The notes below the pieces were generated by a model that saw nothing but the letters and a program-made list of their open reading frames with translations, made no database searches and was not told the origin of the DNA. A stretch of 64,000 bases of DNA from Sorex araneus (taxonomy: Eukaryota; Chordata; Mammalia; Eulipotyphla; Soricidae): assembly GCF_027595985.1 (NCBI RefSeq), contig NC_073303.1, positions 370,028,386 to 370,092,385 on the forward strand, written 5' to 3'. The translations under genes were made by a program, and so were the position numbers. Below, piece by piece: positions 12,141 through 24,099 of this stretch. The stretch's first letter is position 1, and each line of letters begins with the position of its first letter.

Positions 12141-12846
12141 TAATGAGAAATTTCTTCACTGAAAACTTGCAAAGGCTTCAAAATATGATCACTGAAATTT
12201 AAAGGTCTTTTTCAGCCTGGTAATATGCATTTAAGGTACACTTACACAGTTTGTGATAAGAATTTTTTTCCCCAGAATGAATGAAACCCTCAGATTTAGA
12301 TTTACTGCATCTACATATTAAAAAATCATTTGTAGAGATGAGTCTCAAAATGCAGTTTCAGATTTTTGTCTTTGCCTCTCATCTGCTGAATTGTAAAAAT
12401 TGCTGGCGGACGGATCTCTAGTGACTACAACATATTAACTATAACTATGGGTGCATCCCCAGGTTCTTTTGAGCTGTGGTGTTTTCATTTGCTTAAAGCT
12501 TATGCTTTAGGTCAAGCTTTCGTTTTAAATTTGCGTTAAGAAAGTCAGTCCTCCAATACTGACTTGAAATACTAAATTTTAAAGTACTTTGTTTCCAATT
12601 GAAAAAAAAAAAAAGAGACGTGCCAGTGGTAAAAATGCCTTTGCAAAAAAAGTGTTTCATATAATGAGAAGCCCATGATAGAAGGGGAAGAGACTGATTG
12701 AACCTGGTTTGGGAAGGAAGATGAACTGATTTATAGGGACTCATGGTTTTATGTGTCAAGAACAGCTATAAAATCAACGCTAATGGCTGCTCTAATTTTT
12801 GAAGGAAGCAACTCATTTAAAACCACATCTATGTGTGAGATATGTA
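12141..12846. other. Unique-looking intergenic sequence
   Basis: AT-rich. Nothing recognisable beyond a short A-run at 12601-12616. Confidence 0.45.
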
Positions 12847-13070
12847 GGTAGGGCGTTTGCCTTGCACGACGCCGACCCGGGTTCTATTCCTCCGTCCCTC
12901 TCGGAGAGCCCGGCAAGCTACCAAGAGTATCCCGCCCACATGGCAGAGCCTGGCAAGCTCCCCGTGTTGTATTCCATATGCCAAAAACAGTAACAACAAG
13001 TCTCACAATGGAGACGTTTCTGGTTCCTGCTTGAGCAAATCGATGAACAACAGGAGGACAGCGCTACCTG
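12847..13070 (+). mobile_element. SINE family B lacking its first bases
   Basis: Starts inside the tRNA-like head (TAGGGCGTTTGCCTTGCACG). It has a B box with one change (GGGTTCTATTCC) and the complete family B body, ending GACAGCGCTACC. Confidence 0.85.
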
Positions 13071-13884
13071 AAGAGACAGAACCTGCATTTTTCATTCTGC
13101 CCTGGCCTTACCATTCCTTCCATCACATGAGAGGGACAGATGTTTTCCATTGTATTTCCCACTCACAGAATGGAGGGTATGGCTCCGGAGCAAGCCTCAG
13201 ATTACCATGCAAAGAATAGAGGGACTAAGGATTTGGATTCAAGGTGTGTGTTCTGAGGCTTCCATCTCACTAGCAGGAAAGACCTTGGAATCCACTTGAC
13301 TGTTTTTTTCCTTTCCCTCACAGAAACAATCGATGTTTAGAAGAAACTCAGCCAACTAAATCCCCAGCAATTTGTCTTAATTCATATTCTAATATGAGGT
13401 TTCCAACTCTTAGTCATCAGGACTGGGGCTCTGAGCGGCTTTTCCTGTAACAGCACTTTTGTCAGAGGATCGGCTCAAAGATTAATCCCAGGGTGGCTGA
13501 GGAAGGATCACATTTATTTGGAAATTGAAACTGCAATGCAGGGATTCATTCACGCACTATCGCAGAGTTACATAATTTTGTGTGACACCCTCCCATTGTC
13601 TATGAGCCGACCCAAAGCTTCAAGAATGACAATATTTTTTCATAAAAATATTCAAACACATTATGCTTCATCAGGGCTTTTTATCTAATACTTTTTACAA
13701 TTTATGAATGACTTTCTAGATTATTGTGAATTTAAATAAAGTATCACTGTGGCATGAAGGAAGGGGGGGGAAGATTTGTTTTTATAGGCAGAAGAAGCAG
13801 CCGACATGGAGTTCTGTCAGCTGCTCTCCAGCTTTTTAAGGACTCACACACGTGGTATTGCTTTTTGTCTAAAATGTATAATTT
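13071..13884. other. Unique-looking intergenic sequence
   Basis: No gene or repeat is recognised. Confidence 0.4.
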
Positions 13885-14069
13885 GGGGCTGGAGCGACAG
13901 TACAGCGGGTAAGGTGGTTGCCTTGCACGTGGCTGACCCAGGTTCGATTCCCAGCATCCTATATGGTCCCCTGAGCACCACCAGGAGTAATTCCTGAGTG
14001 CAGAGCCAGGAGTAACCTTGAGCACAGCTGGGTGGACCCAAAACAGCAAAAAAAAAAAAAAAAAAAAGA
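13885..14069 (+). mobile_element. SINE family A
   Basis: Full length: GGGGCTGGAGCGACAG head, B box GGTTCGATTCC, body to GGGTGGACCCAAAACAGC, and an A-tail of about 20 bases. The flanks GTATAATTT and GTATAACTT probably represent the target duplication. Confidence 0.92.
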
Positions 14070-14895
14070 CAAGTATAACTTGAATTCAATCATGAATGAA
14101 CTTAAAAAAAAACTTACTTAAATTGAGGAAAATTTTATAAAATAAGTGATCATCACTCTTTGAAGTGTCAATTTTATGAAAGTGAAAGAAAGAGGAACTG
14201 ATCCCCTAATTAAAAGACAAAAAGCCATGGAACCCTGAATTAGATACTGAGAAAGGAAAACTTGTTGACCAAGGTATTGGGGGGACTTATGTTGAAGTTA
14301 GAATATGGAGTGTGGAGGATGCATCAGATCTGTCTTAATTTTAGATTTTCATGATTATGCTGTGGTTATGGAAGAGAGCACACTTTTTCTTTGGACATAG
14401 GTAGCAAAATATTATGAGGTAGAGGGGCATGAGATAAAATTTACTAATTCTTTGAAATATATGTGTATTATGTATATGTGAGGAAATATTAGAAAGCAAA
14501 TGAAACAAAAAATTTGTGACTGGTAAATCTGAATAAAAAGTACATAGTTATTCTTTGTAATAGTACAACTACTTTCTGTAGTTTGAAATTAATTCCCATT
14601 AAAAGTTACAAAAGTAAAGCATCTTCCCAGAAAAGTCATAAAGTGACAGGCTTAATTTAATAAGAATTAAAAAACTGACTATAGTTCCAGAGAAGTAATA
14701 ATCAAATTGAAAGGTTAGATAACAGCCAGAAAAGCACAATAGACAGAGTATACACATATGTTATACAGATGTAGTACATCAAATAAGCATCGATAAGTTA
14801 GTAAGAAAACATAACTTGAACTTATAAATACTAATGTATGTAAAGATTCAGAAATAGAAAAATAAATAGAATACAAATGCCAATGAATAGAAATA
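14070..14895. other. AT-rich intergenic sequence
   Basis: No gene is recognised. The last 200 bases before the L1 tail at 14896 could be L1-derived but are not identifiable by eye. Confidence 0.35.
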
Positions 14896-15212
14896 GTTGT
14901 TAAATGAAATGATGGCTGGAGGAACCAGTTCGGATGGAAGATGCATGCCAAAAGTAGATAATGGACCAACCATGATGACCTCTCAGTATCTATGTTGCAA
15001 GCCATAATGCCCAAAAGTAGAGAGAGAGTATGGGGAATATTGTCTGCCATGGAGGCAGGGGGAGGGTGGGAAAGGGGCGGGGAATACCCGGGATATTGGT
15101 GGTGGGGAATGTGCACTGGTGGAGGGATGGGTGTTGGATCATTGTGAGATTGTAACCCAAACATGAAAGCTTGTAACTATCTCATGGTGATTCAATAAAA
15201 TTTAAAAAAATG
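14896..15212 (+). mobile_element. 5'-truncated L1, 3' UTR only
   Basis: Begins near GGACCAACCATGATGACCTCTCAG and runs through the G-rich 3' UTR (GGAGGGTGGGAAAGGGGCGG) and GTGCACTGGTGGAGGGATGG. It ends CATGGTGATTCAATAAAATTTAAA. Confidence 0.8.
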
Positions 15213-15214
15213 TA

Positions 15215-15860
15215 TATCTAATCAAAGAATTGCAATTAAAACCAGGAAGATTCTATTTTTCTGCTTTGGAAAATTTATAAGAATCAATGATGTTTGGAGA
15301 AATCTGGGGTTCCTTTTTCCTACTCCATGAAGGAAGTATAGGAGTAATATACATCTTTTCCTCCACTCCCCCCCATTCATCCCACCAAAGGGTCTCCATT
15401 GGACTGAGCTAATCCATATTTTTTGTTGGGTGTTGTCATGTACTAAGCATTATACAGGGTAAACTTATATATTATATAAATATTTTATTCATTCTTTAAA
15501 GGAATTCTTTAATATTGGGACTATTCTATTTTTCCAGTGCTATAACTTTATCATATATTACAATGACTTAAATAACCAAAGAAGCAATTTCAACCTAAGG
15601 AGAAGAGGAGAAGGAGGTTGTATTTTATCTAATAATGCTGGAATAATTTTCTGTCTGTGAAAGGGGGTGGAAGAATCAGTTTAAGCCCTACCTTATATCA
15701 TAGATTCAAATAAATCCTTAACAGGCTAAAAAGGGAAGTTTCAAATGAAAATCTATAATTGTGGATAAAAAATCACTTATTATCTGCAAAGGGAAGACTC
15801 TATAAATGAAAAAATAACAAGATACATTGTGGTACATTTATCACACAAAAAAGACATATT
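15215..15860. other. AT-rich intergenic sequence
   Basis: No gene or clear repeat is recognised. Confidence 0.4.
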
Positions 15861-15862
15861 TA

Positions 15863-16060
15863 GGGGCTAGAGCAGAAGGAGCATTTGCCTTGCACATGGA
15901 CGACCATGGTAGGATCCTCAGAGTCCCATGTGGTCCCCCCCAAACCCCTCCAGGAATATTCCTGAGTGCAGAGGCAGGAGTAATCCCTGAGCATTGCCTG
16001 GAATGACCCAAAAAGCAAAAGAAAAAAAAGAAAGGAAGACAGAAAAGAAGAAAAGAAGGG
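15863..16060 (+). mobile_element. Diverged SINE family A with A/G-rich tail
   Basis: Has GGGGCTAGAGCAG, TTTGCCTTGCACATGG, a mutated B box and GACCCAAAAAGC, then a long (GAAA)n-like tail to about 16070. It has a short deletion in the head. Confidence 0.8.
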
Positions 16061-16569
16061 AAAAAAGAAGACATTATTTAATTGGGTTAAACCAGTATAT
16101 TCTAATCCTACATCATGGACTGATTATAAACTATGATTTATTTGGCGACAATATCTAGAGTCTGTAGAGAACTCATGTACAGAGATGAACAGGTTGATGG
16201 CAATCCTCCATTTCTTTTCTACCTAATGGTGGGTTCCTCCATTGAGGGACTATTCTACTAACCTACTGGTACTGTAGTTACTATTTTTATAGAATAAGTA
16301 AATAAAGAAGTGGTGTTTAGGTGTGGCCAGAGAAGAGAGAATAGAAGGCACAGTAGGCATACCCCTGAGGCCGATGACATATCATGAGTAATGACACAGC
16401 TGGAACAAGTTAGTGTTTGAAAGATAATTTGATTGACTTATACACCCATATTTCTAAATTAACAAGGAACATGAGTGAATTATATGACTACTCATTTATT
16501 TTTGCACAACATATCATTGATTGGAAACTTGGAAGACTAAAACAAATCAATGTAAAATTGTTCTTCAAG

Positions 16570-16978
16570 AGGGGCAGTTATGACCCAGGGACAGTAGAGA
16601 CAAGGGCCAGGAAGGTTGCTCCACAGTTGGAAGCCTGCCTTATGAGCTGGGGTGGGGAAGGCAGCTGGGATGGAGAAGGGATCACTAAGTCAATGACGGT
16701 TGGAGGCATTGCTCGGGATGGGAGATGTGTGCTGAAAGGAGATAAAGGACCAAGCATGATGGCCTCTCATTATCTGTATTGCAAACCACAATGCCCAAAA
16801 GTAGAAAGAGAGTAAGAGGGAAAGGGGGAGGGGTGGGATAGGGTGAGGGGGCATATACTGGGGACATTGGTGGTGGAGAATATGCACTGATGGAGGGATG
16901 GGTGTTTGATCATTGTGTGACTGAAACTCAAACATGAAAGTTTTGTAACTGTAGCTCACAGTAATTCAATTAAAAAAA
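16570..16978 (+). mobile_element. 5'-truncated L1, 3' end
   Basis: Contains the L1 3' UTR words GGGACCACTAAGTCAATGAC-like (here GGATCACTAAGTCAATGACG), GACCAAGCATGATGGCCTCTC, and the GGGGAAAGGGGGAGGGGTGG-like tract. It ends TCACAGTAATTCAATTAAAAAAAAG. Confidence 0.8.
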
Positions 16979-17953
16979 AGAGGAATAGTTATGAACAATT
17001 AAATCTTACGACTGTCTATTATTATGAGCTAGAAAATATTATATGGTTCAGACTCTATAGATTAAAGTCAATTTGTTCATTTATATCTAATAGCAGATAT
17101 TTCAAAATATTTTGGTGTCGATATTTTAAAATAGTGTTAAATTTTTGCATTGGGCAATAAAGGTGCCCCAATAGGTGAGTAAAAAGGGAGGTAGGTCTGA
17201 GAATGTTGTGAGGAGACTATAGCTGATGCTTTTCTAATATATAATGGAAATTTCACCATATGTTAACTTTATGTCTGACTTTTTTATTTTTAGAACCAGT
17301 TACAATAGTGTATAACAGAGCTCAGTGGTGTTACTTTAGTGTAAAAGTGACAAAAACAATTGATAGAAGAACAGAAATTAAACACTTGGACTTCTGTGTT
17401 TGAAGTTGTAATACTCTGAAATTAAGCAACAAAAAGACATTATTGAGATATAATTCACATGATAAAATTTACCCTTTTAAAGTGTATGATCTTGTGGTTT
17501 TTTAAATGCATCACAGAGTTGCACAACTATCTGACAATCAATTTCAGAGCATTTTTATAAACCACAAAAGAAACTGTACTGATTAGCAATCCATCTCCCT
17601 CTCCCCTACCTCTTAATCAGAACAATCAGCAATCCACTTTCCCTCTAGACTTACCTATTCTTAAAATGTTATGTAAATGGAATTATGGAACAAGTAGCCA
17701 TTTTTGACATAGCATAATGTTGTCAAGATTCACCCATCTTGCAGCATATTTCAATATTTAACTTTTTTGTAAGGTAAAATAATGTTCTATTGTATAATGC
17801 TGCTAATTATATTCTTGTGTGAGGTTTCATGTGGGCATATATTTTTATTTCTTTTTTCTACTTCAAGATGCCTTGGAGTAGAATTGCTGAGTTTATGTTA
17901 AATTAAGTTTTGTATTTTGTAGAGACAACTAGATCATTTTCCAAAGCTGCTAA

Positions 17954-18111
17954 ACCGGGGCTGGAGCGATAGCACAGAGGGTAGGGCATTTGCCTTGTAC
18001 GCATCCCATAGGGTCCCCTGAGCACCACTAGGAGTAATTCCCAAGTGCATAAGCCAGGAGTAACCCCCGTGCATCGACAGGTGTTACCAAAAATAAAAAA
18101 AAAAAGAAAAA
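17954..18111 (+). mobile_element. SINE family A with internal deletion, nested in old L1
   Basis: The head goes directly from CCTTGTACG to CATCCCATAGGG, so the B box region is deleted (about 25 bases). The target duplication AAGCTGCTAA lies at 17944-17953 and 18112-18121. Confidence 0.92.
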
Positions 18112-18357
18112 AAGCTGCTAAGCCATTTTATACCCCTCTCATTTTTGTCAACACATTATTTTCTGTCATGTTGATTATAACCATCCTAGTGGGTATGAAG
18201 TCAGATGCCATTGTGGTTTTTATTTGCATTTTCCAAATGACTAATGATGTTGGGAAGCTTTTAATATGCTTATGGTCATTTGCTTATTTCCTTTTGAATA
18301 TTTTCTATTAAAATCAGTTGCTACTTAAAAGTTAGGGTTTAAAATTGTTGTTATGGC

Positions 18358-18855
18358 CTTCCGCCCAGAGATGAACCGAGAGCCACGGCACAAGAAGCAG
18401 ACCCTCTGCGCCTATTGACTGTGATCCTGAGGTCTCCTAACCCATTTTGGCACCAGAGCGGATTCTTGCAGCCATCCATTTTGACTGTGAACTGAGCTAA
18501 AATATTAGAAACCCAAAACTGTCTTCACTCTTACCAATGAAGAGAAATTATTAGATGATGCCTATTCAGCAGGCCTGATTGTTGGGGAAAATTTCCAATC
18601 AATAATAGTGAGTTCTGTATGGAAATATGGAATGTACTCAATATATATAGAGAATAATGGGAATATCATTAGCTACTTAGATGGGGTGTGGGGTGGGAGG
18701 GGGGTGTATTGGGGTTCTTGGTGGTGGAACGGGTGCACTGGTGAAGGGATGGTGGTTTAATCAGTATTTGACTGTGACTTAAACCTGAAAGCTTTGTATT
18801 TTTTTTTCCTTGTTTTCACGGTGGTTCAATAAAATATTTCTTTAAGGAAAAAAAA
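18358..18855 (+). mobile_element. Retroposon with L1-like 3' tail, nested in old L1
   Basis: The 3' end from about 18680 is L1 3' UTR-like (GGGGTGTGGGGTGGGAGGGG, TGGTGGTGGAACGGG, CACGGTGGTTCAATAAAATA, A-rich tail). The first 300 bases (CAGAGATGAACCGAGAGCC ... CCATCCATTTTGACTGTG) are not L1 text I recognise. They may belong to a chimeric or non-autonomous element. Confidence 0.6.
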
Positions 18856-19335
18856 TAAAATAAAATAGTTGTTATAAGAGTTTTTCAGTTTTAATTTTTC
18901 ATATGTTCTGGATGCAACTCCATATTCAGACTGTAAGCTTTAATGACTTCCAATTTTTTAGTTTACTCTTTTAGATTCTTGAGTGTGTCTTTTTCTGCAA
19001 AGTTTAATTGTGCTGAATTATTATTTGGTTACCTTTTTCTTTTATACTGTGCATTTGGTTTCCCATCTAAGAAACTATTGCTAAGCCAAGGGCACAAAGA
19101 TTTATTTCTATGTTTTCTCTATCTCTATTTTTTTTTAGCCATAGCTCTTATACTTGAGTCTTTGATGACTTTTGACTTAATTGTTGTATATGATTCCAGT
19201 TTTGGTCAAAATGTTTTATTATTTTAGTGCTAACAAGACAGTGAGATACTGAAATCAAGGCATAGAGATCAGTTGAATAGAACTGAGACCCCAGAGATAG
19301 TTACATTTATGATCAATTGTTTTTTAACAAGAGTA

Positions 19336-19939
19336 CCATAATGTTCATTCTTGGGGAAAAGAAAAACTTTACCACAAGTGGTTCTAAGACCACTGACCCA
19401 ATTTTTTTTGTCCTCCAAAATAATTTTTATAGGTCAATAAACTCTTTTAAGCAAAAGTCTTAAGTTATCATTATTGGGACATAGTAATGACTTAATGAGC
19501 AAATAAATACAAGAAATAAATTAATGTTCTGGTTTAACTTTGGCTAATTCATTGTCTAAATGATGGAGCTATCCCAGGTAGGCCTAACCTCTTCCAGGGC
19601 CAGGTCTCTGGAGCCTTCTAGGAATCGGGGCAGACTGAGTACCTGCCCTAACGAAGGTCCAACACTCCACTCACCCACACCTGGTTCTGGCCACTGCTGA
19701 GAAACTGCCCGACATTACGACTGATCTCAGAGATGCCAGCGGCTGATCTGATCCTTCCAGCTCCAAAGCTCCCGAAGTGCATGGCCACATATGCGGCTGT
19801 GCAACACTTCTGAACTTCACAGAGCTGACAGCCCAGTAGAAGCAAAGAAAATCAGGTGGGGAACCTTGTGTAGAAGTCCATTAAAGTCAACGAGTGAAAA
19901 CAATAGCACAGAAGGCTCAATAACAGCTCAGTAAATCTT
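19336..19939. other. Unique-looking intergenic sequence
   Basis: No gene is recognised. Confidence 0.4.
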
Positions 19940-19954
19940 CAGACAACTACTTTC

Positions 19955-20081
19955 TTTTTTCTTTTTGGGTCACACCTGGCGATGCACAGGGGTTACTCCT
20001 GGCTCCGCACCCAGGAATTACTCCTGGGTGCTCAGGGGACCATATGGGATGCTGGGAATTGAACCCGGGTTGTCCAGCCCC
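19955..20081 (-). mobile_element. SINE family A, internally deleted
   Basis: Antisense copy in which GAACCCGGGTT runs straight into GTCCAGCCCC, so the A-box half of the tRNA head is missing. A near-perfect duplication (CAGACAAC[T/G]ACTTT) occurs at 19940-19953 and 20082-20095. Confidence 0.9.
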
Positions 20082-20134
20082 CAGACAACGACTTTAGCAG
20101 CATCATTATAAGATATACATGGTAACAACCAATA

Positions 20135-20275
20135 CAAAATAAATTATTTTGTGCCTGTAGGGGTGGGGGAATGAGAAACTGGGGACACTGGTGGAGAGAT
20201 GATCACACTGATGGAGTATTGTGAACAGCTTTGTAAATCATGATATTTAAATAAATGTTCATACATAAAAACTAA
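20135..20275 (+). mobile_element. Short L1 3'-end fragment
   Basis: Has GGGGTGGGGGAATGAG, CTGGGGACACTGGTGG and AGATGATCACACTGATGG, ending with a degenerate AATAAATG/A-rich tail. Confidence 0.6.
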
Positions 20276-20282
20276 ACGGTAA

Positions 20283-20558
20283 ATGGAAACTGAGAATGTG
20301 AGGATAAAAGTTAAAGTTCAAAGGGGAGTAATTGGAAGACTAATGAAGTTTGTACAGAAGCTTAGAAAAATTATCTTTCACTCTGAGGCACTGAAAGAGA
20401 TTATACCCAATAGCACTAAAAACAAAATCCCGACTATTGTAATCAGGAAATCTCATGCAGGGAAAACCAAGCCACCATTTAAAGAAATATTGGCAGCCAC
20501 ACACCAAGCAGCTCAGATTTCAAAGCATCATGTTCAACAGAAAATAAACATTGTATAA
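20283..20558 (+). other. Unrecognised 91-codon ORF, probably non-genic
   Basis: An open frame rich in Lys/Ile (METENVRIKVKVQRG at the start) directly follows an L1 tail. I do not recognise a family. The composition fits AT-rich non-coding or decayed retroelement sequence, and there is no sign of splicing or a promoter. Confidence 0.25.
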
Positions 20559-20559
20559 A

Positions 20560-22292
20560 GTTGAAGTAAAAAGTCCAAGACATCTAAAGCCAGAATGCAG
20601 AAGAGAAGAACGAAGGAAGAAGAACGAGGTTGATGTGCATTCTCAGAAAAAGCACAGAAAGTGGACAATGTAGTTTATTTGCCTTTAGAACAGATAGTGG
20701 TGAGCTGCGGGTCACCAGGAATCTCTTTGGAAAAAGTCAGACCTCACAAAGAAGGAAGGCGGGAGAATACTTCTGGAAGTGATGGAGGTCGTCATGGCAG
20801 AGATCGTGAAATGGTTTTGTGAGTGTATCCTGTTTCTCGGCTCCTCTCGCTGTTCATGTAGCACATGCACAATGTCTCTGTATGCTAACCATGTTGGAAT
20901 GACATGATTGAAAAATGATATGGACTTAAAAAAACACAGAAACACAAAGAAGAGATTCACAGTTCTCTTCTCAGCCACCCTAAATCCCTTTATTGGTTCC
21001 CACCCGGTTTCCTCCCCTGGGTTTGGTTGGGGCTAATACTTGGAGCCAGTGCATTTCTCTTACTCTTCGATTTTGATGAAATCGGAAGGAGCCAAACCTT
21101 TAGGTAAACTGTGACTCAGTGAATTTTATTGACCAGGTTAATTGTGAGCCATCGAGGAAGTCTGCCAGGAAGTTTCTGCTGTGTTTCCAGTTCTTCCTTA
21201 GTTTTAAGCGCAATTATTAGTTTGAGCTGGCACGAATCTTTTCAGCTTGCGGGTTGTTATTGCATAAGCCTGCACCCTGAGATTTATGAGATGTTGCCTA
21301 CAGACCTCACACAATGGAAAAGGCGATTTTACTTGAGATAAATAAAGTAAGGCAAATTTCCAGGCCTGGATCCTGGTTCTTTATATTCCTCACAAGTCCA
21401 AGGTGACTCGGTTATATTTTGTAGGAATGAATCTCCCTGCAGCTTTCCCTGCTATCGGTGGCCACTGCTTTAAGGATGGACATGCCCATGGGATGGCTGG
21501 TCGGGACTTGCAGCCACTTTTATGAGAAACCCAGAGTCAGGGCCCACATTTACAATCCTCTCTCCTTTCCCCGTTTCATCTTTGTCACCCTAGATCTCAT
21601 CAAGGATGCCACTAACGGTCATCATTGCCAAGCCAGGGCCCGTCCTAAGGCTCCTGGCACCCAGCATGAGGAGCGAAGAGAAGGATGCTCCCTCTTGGAC
21701 TGCCTGCGTGAGTTTTCGGTAAATCTAAAAATTTTCTAAAGATTAAAATTAAAAAGAAAAAGCAGCATGCACGAACGTTGGCACTTCCTCAACAGAGATG
21801 TGACAGTCAGGACATGCTGCCTGTCGGAGTAGTTTTATTGCTGTCATCTCCTGAAATGCAGACAGGTGGGGTCTAGGTCACCTTGTCCAAAGAGGCAACA
21901 CGCACCGTGAGATTCGAGGGAGGCTCTGTAAGGATCTAGGGGGTCATGGTAGCCTCGGGTGCAGCTGGAGGCGTCTTCTTGTGCGCGAGTTTAATGAAGA
22001 TTGATTTCCAAGGGGGTGTGGTTGAATCTTTTTGATTTTTTTCCCCCAAAACAAGCAGTAGGCCAAATAAGTTTGGGAACCTCTGTAGACGGTGGTAGAA
22101 CCCAGGGCAGCAGAAAGGGAAGGGAGATGAAGCCAAAGACTGTTTTCTTCCCTGGATTATGCCAAGAACTAAAGTCAGACTGCCCGTCCTCTCCACCCCT
22201 TTCTTTCCAGTAAGTAATATGCCAGTAAAATGCTGTCATTCTATTTCAGTACTTACCTAAAACGGACATTTCTAAATTGAATTGTATACCTG

Positions 22293-22324
<32 letters not shown>

Positions 22325-23195
22325 CATGTGCATGTGTGTGTGCATTTGTATCTTCCTTGATGTTTTCGTAGAGGAGAGAAAACAAGTAGAGGGTTACTGC
22401 TCAGGGACATTTGTCCCATGGATAACCTTCATGTACTTTGTCACTTTTCAATAGAATTTGTGCATGCAAGAGCCAGAATAATTAAGGTGTGAGGCTTTGG
22501 GCTCTGATATTTGCACCGTCATGCCTTTTGGACCCCATCACTAGAGAAGCTCAAACTCAGACACAAATAATTGCAACAGGGCCAGAGTCAAAGGGATGAC
22601 TACGACACAGGTAGATTGTCTTTGGTGTCCAAAAAACCTGGTGGTTACACCCTGTTACCACCCCAAGCTGACGATTGAAAGGAGTTTGACACCTGGCTTG
22701 CAAGAATACCTTCTGGTAAAATAGACTCTCTAGCTCTGCAGGGAGAGTGCTGTGGGAGAGTCACACAGAGCGCTGGCCATTTCCAGCCCTCTCTTCTGAG
22801 CTTCCTTCCTTAGGAGAGAGGAGCATTCGCTACAAGTCATGGGTTGGCTATGGTAGGGGCCACCAGGGCTGTACTCAGCAGTGGTGAGTGGTGCTGGCAA
22901 ATAAACTTGGGTTCCTGTGCACGCAGGCATTTACCATCCTGGCCATTGAGCTCTAGGCTAGTCCCTAGTTGACAGTTTTAGAGGAGAAAAAAGATGATTA
23001 GTGAATAGCAGTGTGAAGATTGCCAGTTAGATATGTTGGATAGATCAGTGTGTATATTAGACATGATGTAGTCAACTTTTAAAATGCTCGGGAATTTTAC
23101 CTGCACAATCAAGACCTAGCTATCTATGATGAGGAGACCTTGTGAATTGTAGACAAAAGGCCCCAAACAAAGAATGGTAATGAGCTTATTTATAT
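20560..23195. other. Mostly unique intergenic sequence
   Basis: No gene is recognised. It holds a (TG)n microsatellite at 22297-22346. The short ORFs look random. Confidence 0.4.
22297..22346. repeat. (TG)n microsatellite
   Basis: A TG run interrupted by two GCATG units. Confidence 0.92.
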
Positions 23196-23204
23196 AAAAG
23201 TCAG

Positions 23205-23375
23205 GAACTTTGGGAGGCACAGTGGTTAGAGCATTTACTTTGAACTTGGTGGCTGACCGAGTTTGACCCCTGAAATCCCATATGGTCTTCAAGCACAACT
23301 GGGAGTCATTTCTGAGCAGGAGTAATCCCTGAGCATTTTTGAGTGTGGTCCCAAAATAAAACAAGATAAAACCCA
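23205..23375 (+). mobile_element. Old SINE family A copy
   Basis: Diverged head (GGGAGGCACAGTGGTTAGAGC), mutated B box (GAGTTTGACCCC), and body GAGTAATCCCTGAGCATTTTTGAGTG. Confidence 0.7.
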
Positions 23376-23499
23376 AAAACAAATCTAGAACCACTTAAAT
23401 GTTTAATTAATATGCAATGAATGAATAATTTACAGTCTATTTATGTAGTCAGTAAAAGTTACTCTGGTGGAGTTTTTAACTTATTATTTATTTATTCTT

Positions 23500-23670
23500 G
23501 TTTTTATTTTTTGTTTTTGGACCATATTTCATGGTGCTCAGGGCTTTATCCTGGCTCTGCACTCAAGAATAACTCGTAGGGGGCTTGGGAGACCATGTTT
23601 GGGATTGAACCTAGGTTGGCGTCATGCAAGGCAAGCTTCCTGCCCACTTGACTATCTATACAGGCCCTGG
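23500..23670 (-). mobile_element. Old SINE family A copy
   Basis: Antisense: TTTTTGGACCATATTTCATGGTGCTCAGGG, then CTCTGCACTCAAGAATAACTC, GATTGAACCTAGGTT and ACAGGCCC. All parts are present but diverged. Confidence 0.75.
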
Positions 23671-23799
23671 TAAAGAGTTTCTTAAACATGGAAGATAATT
23701 AAGTTGAAGCACTAAGTGAAAAAGAGTAAGGCACAACAATACAAATGCAGTATGAACACACCTATGAAAGAGAGTGCACAGAAAATGGGAAGTTGTGGC

Positions 23800-23930
23800 T
23801 TTATTGTTTTTTTTTGGGGGTCTCACCTAGTGAATCCTCTGGTTCTATGACCATATGTGGGGCCAGGGAAGGAATCAGGGCTAGTTGAATTACAAAAGTA
23901 CTATCCCATGTGCTGTTGTACATGGCCTTA
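23800..23930 (-). mobile_element. Very old SINE family A copy
   Basis: Only scattered words survive (GGGGGTCTCACCTAGTG, GACCATATGTGGGG, TGCTGTTGTACATGGCC). This is the third SINE in a 700-base cluster. Confidence 0.45.
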
Positions 23931-24099
23931 AAGTTGTGGATTTTGATGAATTTCTAATTGATTTTATTTTTGTTTGTATTATAAAAGATCTTCAATTTTC
24001 CTCTCACATCTGTTATTTATAATTCATACTCTATTATCTAAAATTTCCAGCCATTTTCCTAATTCACAACCTTTGATTAATTTTTTGTGCAATCTTTTT

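Larger units (their letters stand above)
17440..19335 (-). mobile_element. Ancient antisense L1 3' region, interrupted by two younger insertions
   Basis: The line TTATTGAGATATAATTCACATGATAAAATT...CCCTTTTAAAGTGTA is characteristic of the 3' end of old mammalian L1 (L1M type) read antisense. ORF2-derived text follows (CCATCCTAGTGGGTATGAAG, TTTGCATTTTCC...ATGACTAATGATG, then after 18856 CCATCTAAGAAACTATTGCTAAG). A SINE (17954-18111) and another retroposon (about 18358-18855) are nested within. Confidence 0.8.

Noticed and set aside
13885..14069. tRNA gene suggested by A and B boxes
   Set aside because: The boxes belong to the SINE head. There is no tRNA cloverleaf 3' half or anticodon arm, and an A-tail follows the unrelated body.
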